DNA of 64,000 nucleotides from Clusia tigrina (lineage: Eukaryota; Arthropoda; Insecta; Diptera; Clusiidae): positions 1,963,501-2,027,500 of the forward strand of contig OV050031.1 of the NCBI GenBank assembly GCA_920105625.2. Reading direction: 5' to 3'. Position numbers and translations under genes: made by a program. Shown here in pieces: positions 63,955-64,000 of the stretch. Under the pieces are notes generated by a model. That model had not been told where the DNA came from. It did no database searches and saw only the letters and a list, made by a program, of their open reading frames with translations. How positions within the stretch are numbered: the stretch's first letter is position 1; every line of letters starts with the position of its first letter.

Positions 63955-64000
63955 TGGTTGTATATAGTCGCCTAACAATAAGTGCCAAAATATTTTATTT

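Overview
The window looks like a piece of a brachyceran fly genome. It is AT-rich and has short introns with GT/AG junctions. Its genes include RIOK2 and a don-juan-like sperm protein, and between them lie long gene-poor stretches full of decayed transposons and tandem repeats. A tephritid or similar acalyptrate fly is my best guess from the overall style; I cannot fix the species from sequence alone.

Layout. From about 1 to 48.6 kb I can support only one protein-coding gene, a small secreted glycine-rich peptide (23.3-23.6 kb, minus strand, with its own TATA box). The rest of this part is non-coding DNA with many repeats: two 5'-truncated non-LTR retrotransposons bounded by target-site duplications (1.8 and 7.8 kb), a 66-bp retro-inserted scrap with a perfect 12-bp duplication (12.6 kb), a probable solo LTR with a 4-bp duplication (22.1-22.6 kb), tRNA-derived SINE-like units (4.8, 24.5-24.9 and 46.2 kb), a broken mariner of 1.28 kb (31.1-32.4 kb), a decayed RNase H-bearing LINE (36-37 kb), two decayed Tc1/mariner-type transposases (33.2 and 44.6-45.2 kb), a 91-bp inverted repeat (20.5/21.1 kb) and at least seven minisatellites with units of 21 to 166 bp.

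From 48.7 to 63.9 kb there are four genes. On the minus strand are a FAM172/Arb2-type alpha/beta-hydrolase-fold protein (6 exons, 311 aa) and a signal-peptide protein of 257 aa that I do not recognise. On the plus strand are a 7-exon gene for a ~2,088-residue chimera and the ribosome-biogenesis kinase RIOK2 (6 exons, 549 aa).

The most interesting locus is the chimera at 53.4-60.0 kb. It joins a basic, mitochondrial-presequence-like N terminus, a long Lys/Cys-rich region with two 11-unit DPCKPKKKP arrays (the hexapeptide style of the Drosophila sperm protein Don juan), and a complete-length C-terminal sorbitol-dehydrogenase-type MDR domain. In that domain three of the four catalytic zinc ligands and the last glycine of the nucleotide-binding motif are replaced. 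I infer a structural protein of sperm mitochondria carrying a pseudoenzyme. All exon joins were worked out by eye from splice sites, reading phase and family alignment from memory; no search was run.
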